A DNA stretch of 64,000 nt from assembly GCA_024276995.1 (NCBI GenBank), contig JAJRWB010000044.1, forward strand, positions 62,001 to 126,000, given 5' to 3'. Below the pieces are notes generated by a model. That model was given only the letters and a program-made list of their open reading frames with translations, ran no database searches and was not told the DNA's origin. Source of the DNA: Candidatus Eiseniibacteriota bacterium. Its GTDB lineage: Bacteria > Orphanbacterota > Orphanbacteria > Orphanbacterales > Orphanbacteraceae. Shown in pieces: positions 16,307 through 25,895 of this stretch; position 1 is the stretch's first letter; each line of letters starts with the position of its first letter. Both the position numbers and the translations under genes were made by a program.

Positions 16307-17980
16307 ATGATCCGGAAGCTTCACATAACCGCAATCGCACTCCTCTTCCTGCCGGCCGCGCCGACCGTCCGCGCCGACGTGCCGCGGACGATCCCCTTCG
16401 AGGGGGTGCTCACCGACACGTCGGGTCTTCCCCTCGAGGGGAGTTACGCCTTCACCTTTTCCCTATACGCCGATACCACGGCGTCGCCCGAATGGAGCGA
16501 CACCCGGACGCTCGATGTGAAGGGGGGCTTCTACGAAACCGTCTTCGATGTCGACTCCCTCTCTTTCACCGATCCGCTCTTTCTGGGAATTGCCGTGGAC
16601 GGTTCGCGGCTCGGCCCGATGATGGCGCTCGGAAGCGTGCCGTACGCTCTCTCCATCGCCGACGGCGCGGTGAGCGGCAAGAAGATCGCACCCGCCACGG
16701 TGGTGCGGAGCATCAATTCGAGGACCGATTCACTCGTGATCGCCGGCGGCGGAAATGTCGAGGTGACGACATCGGGGGATACGATACGGATCTCATCGTC
16801 CGCCGTTCCCGCCGAAGCGGACAGCGACTGGACGGTGAAAGGGGATACGGTCTACACCGTCGATCGGCGGGTCGGGATCGGAACCGCGTCCCCGACGGAG
16901 AGACTCGTCGTCGGCGGTGACAGCGAGGGAGAATGGGTGAGACTGGAAAACCGGAGCGGCGGGGGAAAGGTGGGAATCGCCTTCGGCAACGAGGAGGAGA
17001 CGAAATTCTCGCTCGGCGTCGACCTCGACAGCGGCACCGTGATGTTCAGCCGCGGCGCAGATTTCTTCCTGCCGACGATCACCATCGACCCGTGGGAGAA
17101 GATCGGTATCGGGACCCGCCACCCTAACGCCACACTCGACGTGAACGGCAGCATCAACTGCGTAAGCTCGGTGTGGATCGATGAGCTGATCGAAGGAAAG
17201 GGGACGCGCATCGGTTTCGGCGCCATTCGGGACGTTTTTCCGGGGGACCTGCACTGGAATCCGGACTCCACACGGTTCGAACTGAACTACGGGATGCTGA
17301 TCGACGGTCCGATCCGGGTGGGCAACGATTCCTACCAGGGGGCGAACAGCGATTACAACTACCTCTCGGAAGGAGCCTTTCCCGAGCCCGTTTCCGGCAT
17401 GATGGACAACCAGGGTGATCTTTATGTCGAAAATGATCTCGAGACGGGCGGCGCCCTCGCCGTGGGCGGTCTATTCACGGTGACGTCTATCGACACCCCA
17501 TCCGCGACGGACTATAACTACATCGCCTTGACTAAGGCACCCGCGCCGGTGAGTCAGACGATCGATGACGGCAACGATCTGTACGTGTGGGACGACATCG
17601 AGGCGGGGGGAACGATCTCCGCATGGAACTTCGTCGATCTCCAGCCGGGACCGGCGAAAAGCGCACCGGGCGATACGCTCCCTCTCGCCACGGCCCGCTC
17701 GGTGCTCTCGACCGTCAGGGCGGTTTCCTACCCCGAAACGGGGGGCGCGGGGCGAAGAGAGAAGCGAAACGACGGCGACGGAATTCATCTGAACGCGGGG
17801 TTTCTCCCCGAAAGCGTCCCCGCCGAGATCGCGGGGCCGGGAGGAGTCGGCGTGAGCATCGTAGACCTGATCGCCGTGCTGACCCGTGTCGTCCAGGATC
17901 AAGATTCGGTGATCGCTGCGCAGAATGATCGGATCGACAGGCTGGAAGAACAGCTGAGCGCCCGGGACGGCGTACGATGA
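16307..17980 (+). CDS. Secreted tail-fibre-like surface protein with S74-type C-terminus
   Basis: A 557-residue protein with a signal peptide (to about TVRA). The start chosen is the ATG at 16307, 10 nt after AAGGAG; the ATG at 16298 is only 1 nt from that site. An N-terminal beta domain (PFEGVLTDTSGLPLEGSYAFTFSLYAD) is followed by repeats of the tail-fibre kind (RVGIGTASPTERLVV, KIGIGTRHPNATLDVNGSI). Two 53-residue copies lie near residues 337-440. The C-terminus (AGFLPESVPAE, VSIVDLIAVLTRVVQDQDSVI, then a short coiled coil) resembles the intramolecular chaperone of peptidase S74 proteins. No catalytic Ser-Lys pair is obvious. A trimeric surface appendage or adhesin is plausible. Confidence 0.7.
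   Translation: MIRKLHITAIALLFLPAAPTVRADVPRTIPFEGVLTDTSGLPLEGSYAFTFSLYADTTASPEWSDTRTLDVKGGFYETVFDVDSLSFTDPLFLGIAVDGSRLGPMMALGSVPYALSIADGAVSGKKIAPATVVRSINSRTDSLVIAGGGNVEVTTSGDTIRISSSAVPAEADSDWTVKGDTVYTVDRRVGIGTASPTERLVVGGDSEGEWVRLENRSGGGKVGIAFGNEEETKFSLGVDLDSGTVMFSRGADFFLPTITIDPWEKIGIGTRHPNATLDVNGSINCVSSVWIDELIEGKGTRIGFGAIRDVFPGDLHWNPDSTRFELNYGMLIDGPIRVGNDSYQGANSDYNYLSEGAFPEPVSGMMDNQGDLYVENDLETGGALAVGGLFTVTSIDTPSATDYNYIALTKAPAPVSQTIDDGNDLYVWDDIEAGGTISAWNFVDLQPGPAKSAPGDTLPLATARSVLSTVRAVSYPETGGAGRREKRNDGDGIHLNAGFLPESVPAEIAGPGGVGVSIVDLIAVLTRVVQDQDSVIAAQNDRIDRLEEQLSARDGVR
17315..17632 (+). repeat. Two-copy 159-nt coding repeat
   Basis: Two units of exactly 53 codons inside the surface protein. Each contains DYNY, then P-x-PVS, then D-x-GDLYV or GNDLYVW, then D-x-E-x-GG. 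The first DYNY begins at 17351 and the second at 17510. The DNA has diverged, so this is an old duplication of a beta-repeat module. Confidence 0.65.
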
Positions 17981-18052
17981 GGTCCGGCGAGGCCGTGGCC
18001 TCTTCATCGCGCGGGTCATTCGTCCGGCACCGTACCGACACGCCCGCCCCTT

Positions 18053-19726
18053 TCAGCTTCCGGCCAGCGTCTCTTGTATGGCGCCGCACAGCTCGGTGAT
18101 ACCGTACGGCTTTTGAACGTACCGCGCGATCCCGTCGACCATCTCCTCACCGATGTGACCGTCGAGGGTATAGCCGGAACTGAGGATCACCTTCACACCG
18201 GGTTCGATCTTCCGCAGGACTTCGTAGACGGCCTTTCCGTCCTTTCCCGGCATGATCATATCGAGCAGTACGAGATCGATCCTCGCCCGCTCTTTTCGAA
18301 AGCGTTCGATCGCTTCTTCTCCCCCGTGGGCCTCGATGATGCTATAGCCCGCCCTCCTCAGAATCCGGCCCACCACGTCGAGAACCTGTTCTTCGTCGTC
18401 CACCACGAGAATCGTGCCGCTCCCCTTCACGATTTCCTTCTTCGGAGATCCTACCGCCTCTCCAAAATACGCTCCGGACGCGGGCAGCACGATCCGGATC
18501 GTCGTGCCACCGCCCGGCGGGCTCATCGCGTCGATCGAGCCTCCGTAGTTTCGGATCGTCCCGAGCACGACGGAGAGCCCCAGGCCCGTCCCACGGTCGG
18601 GCGCTTTCGTTGTAAAGAAAGGATCGAAGATTCTGTCGATATCCTCTTCCGGAATGCCCGTACCGGTATCGGTGGTCAGAATCTGGATATATTCTCCCGG
18701 CTCGACGCCGGAAAAATCGCGGCGATTCTTCTCGTCCACGGTGACCCGCCTCGTTTCGATCCGCAGTGTTCCCCCTCCGGGCATCGCATCGGAGGCGTTG
18801 GTGCAGATGTTCAAGAGTGCGAGCTGAATCTGGTTTCCGTCGACAACGACATCGGGCAGTTGTTCCTCCAGGTCGAGATCGATCTGGATGCTCTTCATCA
18901 GCGTCCTGGAGAGCATCTCGTGAAGGTCGCGGATGATCGCGTTGATCGAAGCGGGCCTGCTTTTCAGCTCCTCCTTTCGGGCGAAGGTGAGCATCTTCAT
19001 GGTCAGCTCCTTCGAGCGGAGGGCCGCCTCCTCGATCTGGAGAAACGCATCATACCCGGGATCTCCCGGTTTCAGATCGAGCTTTCCCAGCTGCGCGTTG
19101 AAGAGGATCACGGCGAGGAGATTGTTGAAGTCGTGCGCCACCCCGCCCGCGAGGTGGCCGAGGGCGTCGAGTTTGCTCGACTGCAGGAGCTGCTGGTGAA
19201 GTCTCTCCCTGTCGACTTCCGCCGCCTTCCGGTCGGTGATATCGATGATCGTGCTTTGCAGCCCTGTCACTTCGCCGTCGAGACCGGTAAGGGGTCTCGA
19301 ATTGTTGAGCACCGTAATGACGGTTCCGTCTTTTCGCCTGAGACGATGTTCGAAGTTAGTGATCCGCTCGCCGTGGAGGAGTCGATCGTGGGCCGGCTCG
19401 ACCGCCGCCGGATCGGCATCGACATCCGGAATACGCAGGCCGAGCAGTTCTTCCCGCGTGTATCCGAGAAGGTCGAGCCCCGCCTGGTTCGAATCGATGA
19501 AATGCATCTCCCTGTCGAACACGTAGATTGCCGCGATCGACTCGTCGAAGATTCCCCTGTACTTCTGTTCACTCTCGCGCAGTTCGCGAATCATGCGGGC
19601 ACGGTCGGACAGATCACGAGTCGCCGCCTCTTCCTCGCCGGCACCACGCTCCCCCACACAAGCCGGCTCCGTCTTCAGCCCCCCGTCGAGCTTGCCCGAT
19701 TCCCCGCCGGACCGCTTCTCGATCAT
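18053..19726 (-). CDS. PAS-containing hybrid sensor histidine kinase
   Basis: A 557-residue protein from the ATG at 19726 (MIEKRSGGESG); a longer start at 19858 is possible but adds low-complexity basic sequence. Domain order: PAS (about 50-170; YRGIFDESIAAIYVFDRE, LGYTREELLG), DHp helix with the phospho-acceptor His in GGVAHDFNNLLAVI, an HATPase domain (NICTNASDAMPGGG, DTGTGIP, GTGLGLSVV) and a C-terminal receiver with phospho-acceptor Asp in LVLLDMIMPGKDG. No membrane segment or signal peptide is present, so it is a cytosolic sensor. There is no response regulator nearby; the fused receiver may be a phosphate sink or pass the signal to an unlinked phosphotransfer protein. Confidence 0.92.
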   Translation of the reverse strand: MIEKRSGGESGKLDGGLKTEPACVGERGAGEEEAATRDLSDRARMIRELRESEQKYRGIFDESIAAIYVFDREMHFIDSNQAGLDLLGYTREELLGLRIPDVDADPAAVEPAHDRLLHGERITNFEHRLRRKDGTVITVLNNSRPLTGLDGEVTGLQSTIIDITDRKAAEVDRERLHQQLLQSSKLDALGHLAGGVAHDFNNLLAVILFNAQLGKLDLKPGDPGYDAFLQIEEAALRSKELTMKMLTFARKEELKSRPASINAIIRDLHEMLSRTLMKSIQIDLDLEEQLPDVVVDGNQIQLALLNICTNASDAMPGGGTLRIETRRVTVDEKNRRDFSGVEPGEYIQILTTDTGTGIPEEDIDRIFDPFFTTKAPDRGTGLGLSVVLGTIRNYGGSIDAMSPPGGGTTIRIVLPASGAYFGEAVGSPKKEIVKGSGTILVVDDEEQVLDVVGRILRRAGYSIIEAHGGEEAIERFRKERARIDLVLLDMIMPGKDGKAVYEVLRKIEPGVKVILSSGYTLDGHIGEEMVDGIARYVQKPYGITELCGAIQETLAGS

Positions 19727-20496
19727 CGGACGACCTCCGGGTTCACCCGTTTCCGGCCTCAATCGCTTCTCGTCAAGGCGACGATGCTTCTTCCCCTGCT
19801 CCCATCGTATCCTTGCGGATGACCCGATTACAAGCTCCGCGCGCAGCCGGTGAACCAAGGACGTTTCGTCGGGCGAGGCGCCCCTTCCTTTCCGTGAAGA
19901 AGATGTCCCCCGGGGACACCCGGAATTATGGGATATAGGAATTCTTGCGCCCCCCCCTGTTCCGATTCGATAAAAAATCCTATACCCGCAACGGTATGGT
20001 ACGGAATCCGTTAGGAACCTCGTCCTTTGCGACAGAATCGGGTCGCTCTTCCTCCCCTCCCGGAACCGATGTTACCTCAGGGCCTTACCGTTTTCCGCTA
20101 TCGTAAAAAACTTTTCTTTCGAAAATGCCCTCGTTCCCCGACTTTCCTCCGCCCCTCGAGACCGATTCTCCCAAGATCGCTTAACTTACCGCTGAATCGG
20201 TCGAATTCGCGCGATTGGTATGAGTATTGCGGTCAATGTATTTTTCCATCGCCACTTCCCGATCACTGAACAAGTGTCGATGACGGAGTTCGCGAAGATC
20301 TGCGCCCTGCTCGGTGATCCCACGCTGCCTGTCTACAGGCCGCGCCTCAATCCGTATATCGGAATACGCTCCGATGACGCTCGTTCACTGATTTGTTGCG
20401 GATGCATCGTGTGGAGCGCATGATCGTGCAACAGCAGGCACCGTTCGTTTCGCCACGATGGACAGGAAACGTTTCTCGAACCGGGAGAAAACAATT
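19727..20496. other. Long non-coding gap between the kinase and the M16 protease genes
   Basis: About 770 nt, less GC-rich than its neighbours, with several A/T tracts (near 19971 and 20107). I see no convincing gene, terminator or tRNA. The one hint of coding is a short ArsR-like N-terminal fragment at 20280-20423, listed separately. The start of the protease gene is set by GGGAG 9 nt before the ATG at 20497. Confidence 0.5.
20280..20423 (+). pseudogene. Possible ArsR-family regulator remnant
   Basis: A 47-codon stretch starts MTEFAKICALLGDPT, which closely resembles the first helix and LGDPTR turn of ArsR-type winged-helix repressors. The next codons (LPVYRPRLNPYIG) no longer resemble the family, and the frame stops at 20423. 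The rest of the domain is not found in another frame nearby. It is probably a decayed gene fragment; chance resemblance cannot be excluded. Confidence 0.3.
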
Positions 20497-22065
20497 ATGA
20501 TGCTCAAGCTCCGGTCCCGCGGCCGGTCGATCCGGATATCGGTGTTTATCGGCATGTTCTGGTGTCTGGGAGCGTCCGTTTCCCCGGCAAGGGGAGAGCC
20601 GGCCGGGCGTCCTGTCCTTTTCGATCGCGTCGAGAAGTTTCGCCTCGACAACGGAATGCGCTTCCTTCTCCTCCCCCGTCATGACGTGCCGATCGTCGCC
20701 GGCAACATCATGGTGAAGGTCGGCAACGTGGATACCCCCGAAGGTTCCACGGGGCTCGCTCACGTGTTCGAGCATATGGCGTTCAAAGGTACCGACGTGA
20801 TCGGAAGTACCGACTTCACGGCGGAATCGGCGCTGCTCGACTCGCTGGTCGAAGCGGGCGAGCGACTTTCTTCCATCCGGAAGGGGCGGGATACGGCGGC
20901 TTCCGAGGATTCCTCCAAGGTGGAACTCGAAGTCGCCGCCCTGGAGGAGCGCGCCGGTCGCTTCAGCGAGCCGATGGCGTTTCCCCGCACATACGATACA
21001 TATACGTTCGACTTCAACGCCTACACGAGTACCGATGTGACCGCCTACACCGCGTTGCTCGGCGCCAACAATCTCGAGGTCTGGATGCTGATGGAGAGTG
21101 AGCGACTTCAAAACCCCGTCTTCCGCGAGTTCTACTCCGAATTGGAGGTGGTCATGGAGGAGAGGCGCGCCAACACGGACGACAAGCCCGAAGCGGGCGC
21201 ACGGGAGCTTCTGAAATCCCTCTTTTTCACGAAACACCCCTACCGTTTCCCGACCATCGGTTTCATGGACGATCTGCGCACGCTGACACCGAAGATGTTG
21301 CGGGAGTTTTTCGACCGGTATTACGCGCCGGGAAACATGGTGGGCGCGCTGGTCGGTGATTTCGATCCGGCGGAAGCCCGCACGTGGCTCACCTCCTACT
21401 TCGGAGACATTCCATCGAGGCCACTGCCCCCCGGGATCGACACGGTCGAGCCGATTCCCACGAGTCCGAGACGCGGTGTCTACCGGCAGGGGAAGGAGCG
21501 CCGGCTGCAGATGGCGTTTCCCGGGTTCGGCCCGACCGATCCAGACCGGCCGGTTGCCGAGCTGCTCGGCGGCGTCCTTGCCGGGGACCGCACCCGCCGA
21601 CTGACTCGTCGACTCGACCTCGAGGAGGGGGTCGCCAGGGATGTACGGGTCTCTCCGAACGGTGGATTCGATCGTTACCCGGGGTATTTTCTCATCACCG
21701 TCGACGTGATGGCCGGTCATACGAACGAAGAGGCGGAAGAACTCGTCCGGGAGGAACTGCGCCGTCTCGTCGAGGAGCCGGTCACCGCGGAAAAGCTCGA
21801 TGAAATCAGGTCCGCCTGGCGCAAGTCTTTCCTGTTCGGCCTTCAGAAGAACGCGGATCTCGCCGACCTTCTCGCGTTCTACGAGACGATCGACGGCGAC
21901 TGGCGCCTCTCCTACAGACGTTTCGACGACTACGACCGCGTGACTCCGGCGGATGTGAGTCGCCTCGCCGGGGAACTCTTCCAGCCAAAGAACGCGACGG
22001 TCGTCTACCTGGAGCCGGAGGAAGCCTCCGGCGAAGATTCGGACAACAAGGAGGACCGGCCATGA
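20497..22065 (+). CDS. M16-family zinc metallopeptidase, catalytic subunit
   Basis: A 522-residue exported peptidase. The signal peptide precedes ARGEPAG. The inverted zinc motif is His89-x-x-Glu92-His93 (HVFEHMAFKGT), and the third ligand is the Glu in SELEVVMEERR downstream, as in pitrilysin/PqqL-like proteases. An internal, charged insert separates the HxxEH region from the third ligand. The C-terminal half is the second, non-catalytic M16 repeat. It overlaps the following gene by 4 nt (ATGA), so the two products probably form a heterodimer in the periplasm. Confidence 0.92.
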   Translation: MMLKLRSRGRSIRISVFIGMFWCLGASVSPARGEPAGRPVLFDRVEKFRLDNGMRFLLLPRHDVPIVAGNIMVKVGNVDTPEGSTGLAHVFEHMAFKGTDVIGSTDFTAESALLDSLVEAGERLSSIRKGRDTAASEDSSKVELEVAALEERAGRFSEPMAFPRTYDTYTFDFNAYTSTDVTAYTALLGANNLEVWMLMESERLQNPVFREFYSELEVVMEERRANTDDKPEAGARELLKSLFFTKHPYRFPTIGFMDDLRTLTPKMLREFFDRYYAPGNMVGALVGDFDPAEARTWLTSYFGDIPSRPLPPGIDTVEPIPTSPRRGVYRQGKERRLQMAFPGFGPTDPDRPVAELLGGVLAGDRTRRLTRRLDLEEGVARDVRVSPNGGFDRYPGYFLITVDVMAGHTNEEAEELVREELRRLVEEPVTAEKLDEIRSAWRKSFLFGLQKNADLADLLAFYETIDGDWRLSYRRFDDYDRVTPADVSRLAGELFQPKNATVVYLEPEEASGEDSDNKEDRP

Positions 22066-23492
22066 ACACCGCGATGCAAAGAGTTGCTGTTGTCGCCCTC
22101 CTCGTGGTCCTGGCCGGGACATCGGCGAGTGCAACGCTGCGAGAACCTTCCGAACTGAAACTCGAACCGCTCGCCTTCACCATGCCCGAAGGGGAGGAAC
22201 TGCTTCTGAGCAACACCATCCGCGTGCTCGTCTTCGAGAACCACGACCTCCCCTTGGTCACGCTCTCCGCCCATGTCGTCATGGGGAAATACTATCTTCC
22301 CGTCGAGCGTGCCACCGCCGTGGAGGTTCTCTCCAGGGTCTGGGATGAAGGGGGCGCCGGTGCTCTCCCCCCCGAAGCGCTCGACTCTCTCGTGGGGAGA
22401 CTCGGCATGTCCCTTCATGCCGGCATCGATGATCGGGAGGCTTACGTCACGGCGCACATGGCGCGCGAGGACCTGTCGCGCGGCGCCGCACTCTGGCGCG
22501 ATCTTCTCCTCGACCCCCGGTGGGACGAAGAGCGCGTGGCCCGCGCGAAGGCACGGAAAACCAAGGATCTTCTGTCGATCAACGACAACCCGCGATCGCT
22601 GGCGCGTGTCTGGTTCTGGAGATTGCTGGCCGGACCGGAATCCGCCGAGGGAAGAGTCGCGACACGGCGGGAAATCGAGGCGGTGACGCGCGACGAACTG
22701 CTGGCACTCCACAGGCGGTTCGTGATCCCCCGGGCCACGGTGATCGGCCTTGCCGGAGACATTACGCCCGATGAAGCGCGCGATCTTCTCGAGAAACTCC
22801 TCTCGGGCTGGTCCGCACGGGACGGGGTAGAGCTTCCCGAGATCCTTCCCCCGGTGCGCCGGGCGCGGCCGGGAGTCTACCTACTGCCGGGCGACTTCGA
22901 ACAGTGCCGGATACGGATCGGCAGGAATCTCCCCGGACTGACCGACACGGCGGACGACTACCCGGCCGTCATGATCGAGGATTTCGGTGTGGGATACATG
23001 CGTGTTTTCTACCGAACGAGGCAGGATGGCCTCTCCTACGGAACGGGATCACGGCTGATCGCCGGTCCCTTCGAAGGATCGTGCACCGCCTCGGGGAGCA
23101 CACGGCCGGAAAAAGTGGTGGAACTGGTGCGTGCGGTGCGCGAAGAGATCGACGGCATGGAACAGCGGCCCCTCACGGATCTCGAAGTACGCGGGAGCCG
23201 TACGTTTCAGCTTGGATTGTTCATCCAGAAACTGGAAAGAGCGCGGGATATCCTGCGGCTGCGCCTCCGGGAGATCACCCTCGATTTGCCTCCGAACTAC
23301 TATCCGGATCTCGTGGCGTCGCTGCAGAGCGTCTCGCCCGACGAGGTGGCGGCGGCCGGGAAGCGCTGGCTCGGCTTCGGCGACAATCCCGTGGTGCTCG
23401 TGGTGGGCACACCCGAAGGGGGCCCCGACGCACTCGAGCAGCTCGGTCTCGGCGAGGTCCATATTCTCGAACCGATCGCTTTCGGAGAATGA
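22062..23492 (+). CDS. M16-family peptidase-like partner lacking the zinc motif
   Basis: A 476-residue protein with a signal peptide ending GTSASA. It has the two-repeat M16 architecture, but the position of HxxEH reads AVEVLSRVWDEGG, so all zinc ligands are missing. The pattern is that of the non-catalytic beta subunit of two-gene M16 pairs, which binds substrate and stabilises the active subunit. It is translationally coupled to the catalytic gene. No terminator is obvious downstream. Confidence 0.88.
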   Translation: MNTAMQRVAVVALLVVLAGTSASATLREPSELKLEPLAFTMPEGEELLLSNTIRVLVFENHDLPLVTLSAHVVMGKYYLPVERATAVEVLSRVWDEGGAGALPPEALDSLVGRLGMSLHAGIDDREAYVTAHMAREDLSRGAALWRDLLLDPRWDEERVARAKARKTKDLLSINDNPRSLARVWFWRLLAGPESAEGRVATRREIEAVTRDELLALHRRFVIPRATVIGLAGDITPDEARDLLEKLLSGWSARDGVELPEILPPVRRARPGVYLLPGDFEQCRIRIGRNLPGLTDTADDYPAVMIEDFGVGYMRVFYRTRQDGLSYGTGSRLIAGPFEGSCTASGSTRPEKVVELVRAVREEIDGMEQRPLTDLEVRGSRTFQLGLFIQKLERARDILRLRLREITLDLPPNYYPDLVASLQSVSPDEVAAAGKRWLGFGDNPVVLVVGTPEGGPDALEQLGLGEVHILEPIAFGE

Positions 23493-23566
23493 GGAGCGTC
23501 GGCAGGCATCGGTTCTTCTGAAGGAGGCGATCACCCTTTCGGCGTAAAACGACACATCCGAATCGG

Positions 23567-24685
23567 TCAACCGTTCGCGAGCATCCGTTCGAGGGCGACG
23601 AGGGCTGAGCGCGCCACGTCTTCGGGTACGGTGATCCGGTTGATCACCCTGTCGCCGACGAGCGCTTCGAGCGCCTCCATCAGGTTCGGCGGATCGATCT
23701 GGTACATGGTGGCGCAGTTGCACGCATAAGGCGATAGAGGGATGATCATCCTGTCGGGAAGCTCGGCGGCGAGTCGCTGCACCATGTGATGCTCCGTGCC
23801 GACCGCCCACTTCGAGCCCGGTTTCGAAGCGCGGATCGCGGCGATGATCCTCTCGGTGGAACCCGATTCATCCGCCTGCGCGATCACCTCGGCGGTGCAT
23901 TCGGGGTGGGCGATGATCCGGATGCCGGGAAACTTTTCGCGCATCAGCTCACAGTGTTCCGGCTGGAAGGTCATGTGAACGCTGCAGAATCCTTTCCAGA
24001 GGATCACCCTCGCCGCATCGAGCACCTCGCCCGTATTCCCCCCGTCGAATCTCGATGGATCCCACACCGTCATGTCGGAATCACCGATCCCCATCGCGTG
24101 GGCGGTGTTTCGTCCGAGGTGCTCGTCGGGTAGGAAGAGGATCCTCTTCCCCCTTTCGAATGCCCAACGAAACACGCCGGCGGCGTTCGACGAGGTGCAG
24201 ACGATCCCGCCGTGGTCGCCGCAGAACGCCTTGATCGCCGCCGTGGAGTTCATGTATGTCACGGGAATCGTCGTGCCGCCGGTGCGCTGTTCGATCTCGT
24301 CCCAGCAGTCGAGCACTTGGTCGAGGTCGGCCATGTCCGCCATCGAACATCCCGCCTTCAGATCGGGCAAAAGGACCGCCTGGTCGGCCGAGGTGAGAAT
24401 GTCGGCGCTTTCGGCCATGAAGTGGACACCGCAAAAGACGATGAAGCGCGCATCGCTCTGCTTCGCCGCGCTGCGTGCGAGCTTGAACGAATCGCCGGTG
24501 AAATCGGCGAAGCGGATGATTTCGTCGCGCTGGTAATGGTGACCGAGGATGACGAGCCTCTTTCCGAGGCTCTTCTTCGCCGCCTCGATTCGATCGAGCA
24601 CTTCCGCGGGCGGAATCCTCGGGCCGGCCCCGTCGCGCACGCGGGGATGCCCCGGGTAAAGGGCGCTGTCGCTTCTCGTCTCCAC
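23567..24685 (-). CDS. nadA: Quinolinate synthase (NadA)
   Basis: Condenses iminoaspartate with dihydroxyacetone phosphate to quinolinate, the first ring of NAD. It has 372 residues, GTG start. Signatures: LGHHYQRDEIIRFADFTGDSF, VFCGVHFMAESADIL, the three cluster ligands in KAGCSMAD, HPECTAEV and YACNC, and MNSTAAIKAFCGDHGG. The 4Fe-4S cluster is essential and is probably supplied by the cysteine desulfurase gene that ends 3 nt upstream. No nadB or nadC is in the window. Confidence 0.96.
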   Translation of the reverse strand: METRSDSALYPGHPRVRDGAGPRIPPAEVLDRIEAAKKSLGKRLVILGHHYQRDEIIRFADFTGDSFKLARSAAKQSDARFIVFCGVHFMAESADILTSADQAVLLPDLKAGCSMADMADLDQVLDCWDEIEQRTGGTTIPVTYMNSTAAIKAFCGDHGGIVCTSSNAAGVFRWAFERGKRILFLPDEHLGRNTAHAMGIGDSDMTVWDPSRFDGGNTGEVLDAARVILWKGFCSVHMTFQPEHCELMREKFPGIRIIAHPECTAEVIAQADESGSTERIIAAIRASKPGSKWAVGTEHHMVQRLAAELPDRMIIPLSPYACNCATMYQIDPPNLMEALEALVGDRVINRITVPEDVARSALVALERMLANG

Positions 24686-24688
24686 CGC

Positions 24689-25885
24689 CTATCCTCCCGC
24701 GGCGCCGTCGCGCGCCGTGCCGTGGTAGAAGGGCGAGAATCGCCTGAGCCGCCGCACCGCCTCGATCACCCGCTCCGCCGCGAAATCGACTTCCTCTTCG
24801 GTGGTGAACCTTCCGAGGCCGAAGCGGAGACTGCTCCGGGCGAGTTCCTTCCCGACGCCGAGCGCCTCGAGAACATAGGATGATTCGTTGGCGCCGCTCG
24901 AGCAGGCCGAGCCGGGAGAGACCGCCACATCCTCCATCGCCATGAGGAGCGTCTCGCCGTCGACGTATTCGAAGCTGAGATTCAGGCTGTTCGGAAGAGT
25001 GTGCCTCGGATCGCCGTTCCGGTGGACGCCATCCGTCTTCTCCGCGATCCGCTTTTCCAGGCGGTCTCGCAGCGCTCCGATCCGCACCGCCTCTTCGGCC
25101 ATCGCTTCGCCGGCAAGACGGCACGCCGCGCCGAGACCGACGACGCCGGGTACGTTGACCGTGCCGGAGCGCAATCCCCGCTCATGTCCGCCGCCGTGAA
25201 GTTGCCGCGCAATCCGGACGCGGGGATTTCTCCTTCGTACATAAAGCGCTCCGACGCCCTTCGGTCCGTACATCTTGTGGGCCGACAGCGAGAGGAGATC
25301 GATCTTCATCTTCTCCACGTCGACCGGGATCTTTCCCGCGGCCTGGGCGGCGTCGGTGTGAAAGAGAACGCCCGCCTCCGACGTGATCGCCCCGATCTCG
25401 CCGACCGGGTGGAGAACACCGGTCTCGTTGTTCGCCGTCATGAGCGACACGAGAACCGTCTCTTCACCGATGGCGCTCCTCAACCGATCAAGATCGACAT
25501 GTCCCTCGTGATCCACCGGAAGGAGCGTAACCCTCGCGCCCCGCCCGGCAAGCCATTCGAGGGGATCGAGCACCGCCTTGTGTTCGGTGACACATGAAAT
25601 AATATGCGGCCGTGCGGCGCCGCTCGCCTCGACCACCCCCTTGATCGCCAGGTTGTCCGACTCGGTGGCGCCGCCGGTGAAGAAGATCTCCTTCGGCCGC
25701 GCGCCGATGAGAGAAGCGACCTCCTCGCGTGCGAGGTTCACCCCCTCTTCCGCTTCCCAGCCGAACGAGTGGCTCCGGCTCGCCGGGTTCCCGAAGCGTG
25801 TCGAAAACCAGGGGAGCATCGCCTCCACCACGCGCGGATCGCACGGCGTGGTCGCGTGGTGATCGAGATAGACAGGCAGCTTCAT
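24689..25885 (-). CDS. iscS: Cysteine desulfurase, NifS/IscS type
   Basis: PLP enzyme that removes sulfur from cysteine for iron-sulfur cluster assembly. It has 398 residues from MKLPVYLDHHATTPCD. Visible: Lys204 in the PLP motif SAHKMYGPKG, His in TEHKAV, FHTDAAQAAGK, and the persulfide-carrying Cys in SPGSACSSG. The chosen ATG is 10 nt from the -10 box of a consensus promoter, and there is no Shine-Dalgarno, so the transcript is probably leaderless. The 3' neighbour nadA suggests service to the NadA cluster; no iscU or suf gene is present here. Confidence 0.94.
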   Translation of the reverse strand: MKLPVYLDHHATTPCDPRVVEAMLPWFSTRFGNPASRSHSFGWEAEEGVNLAREEVASLIGARPKEIFFTGGATESDNLAIKGVVEASGAARPHIISCVTEHKAVLDPLEWLAGRGARVTLLPVDHEGHVDLDRLRSAIGEETVLVSLMTANNETGVLHPVGEIGAITSEAGVLFHTDAAQAAGKIPVDVEKMKIDLLSLSAHKMYGPKGVGALYVRRRNPRVRIARQLHGGGHERGLRSGTVNVPGVVGLGAACRLAGEAMAEEAVRIGALRDRLEKRIAEKTDGVHRNGDPRHTLPNSLNLSFEYVDGETLLMAMEDVAVSPGSACSSGANESSYVLEALGVGKELARSSLRFGLGRFTTEEEVDFAAERVIEAVRRLRRFSPFYHGTARDGAAGG

Positions 25886-25895
25886 AACATGTTTC

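Noticed and set aside
17989-18002. Palindrome GAGGCC-GT-GGCCTC as a terminator between convergent genes
   Set aside because: Six-base stem, two-base loop and no T run on either side; too weak to call.
20347-22134. A 595-codon minus-strand frame opposite the M16 protease
   Set aside because: No family signature; the opposite strand carries an intact HxxEH protease with signal peptide and ribosome-binding site.
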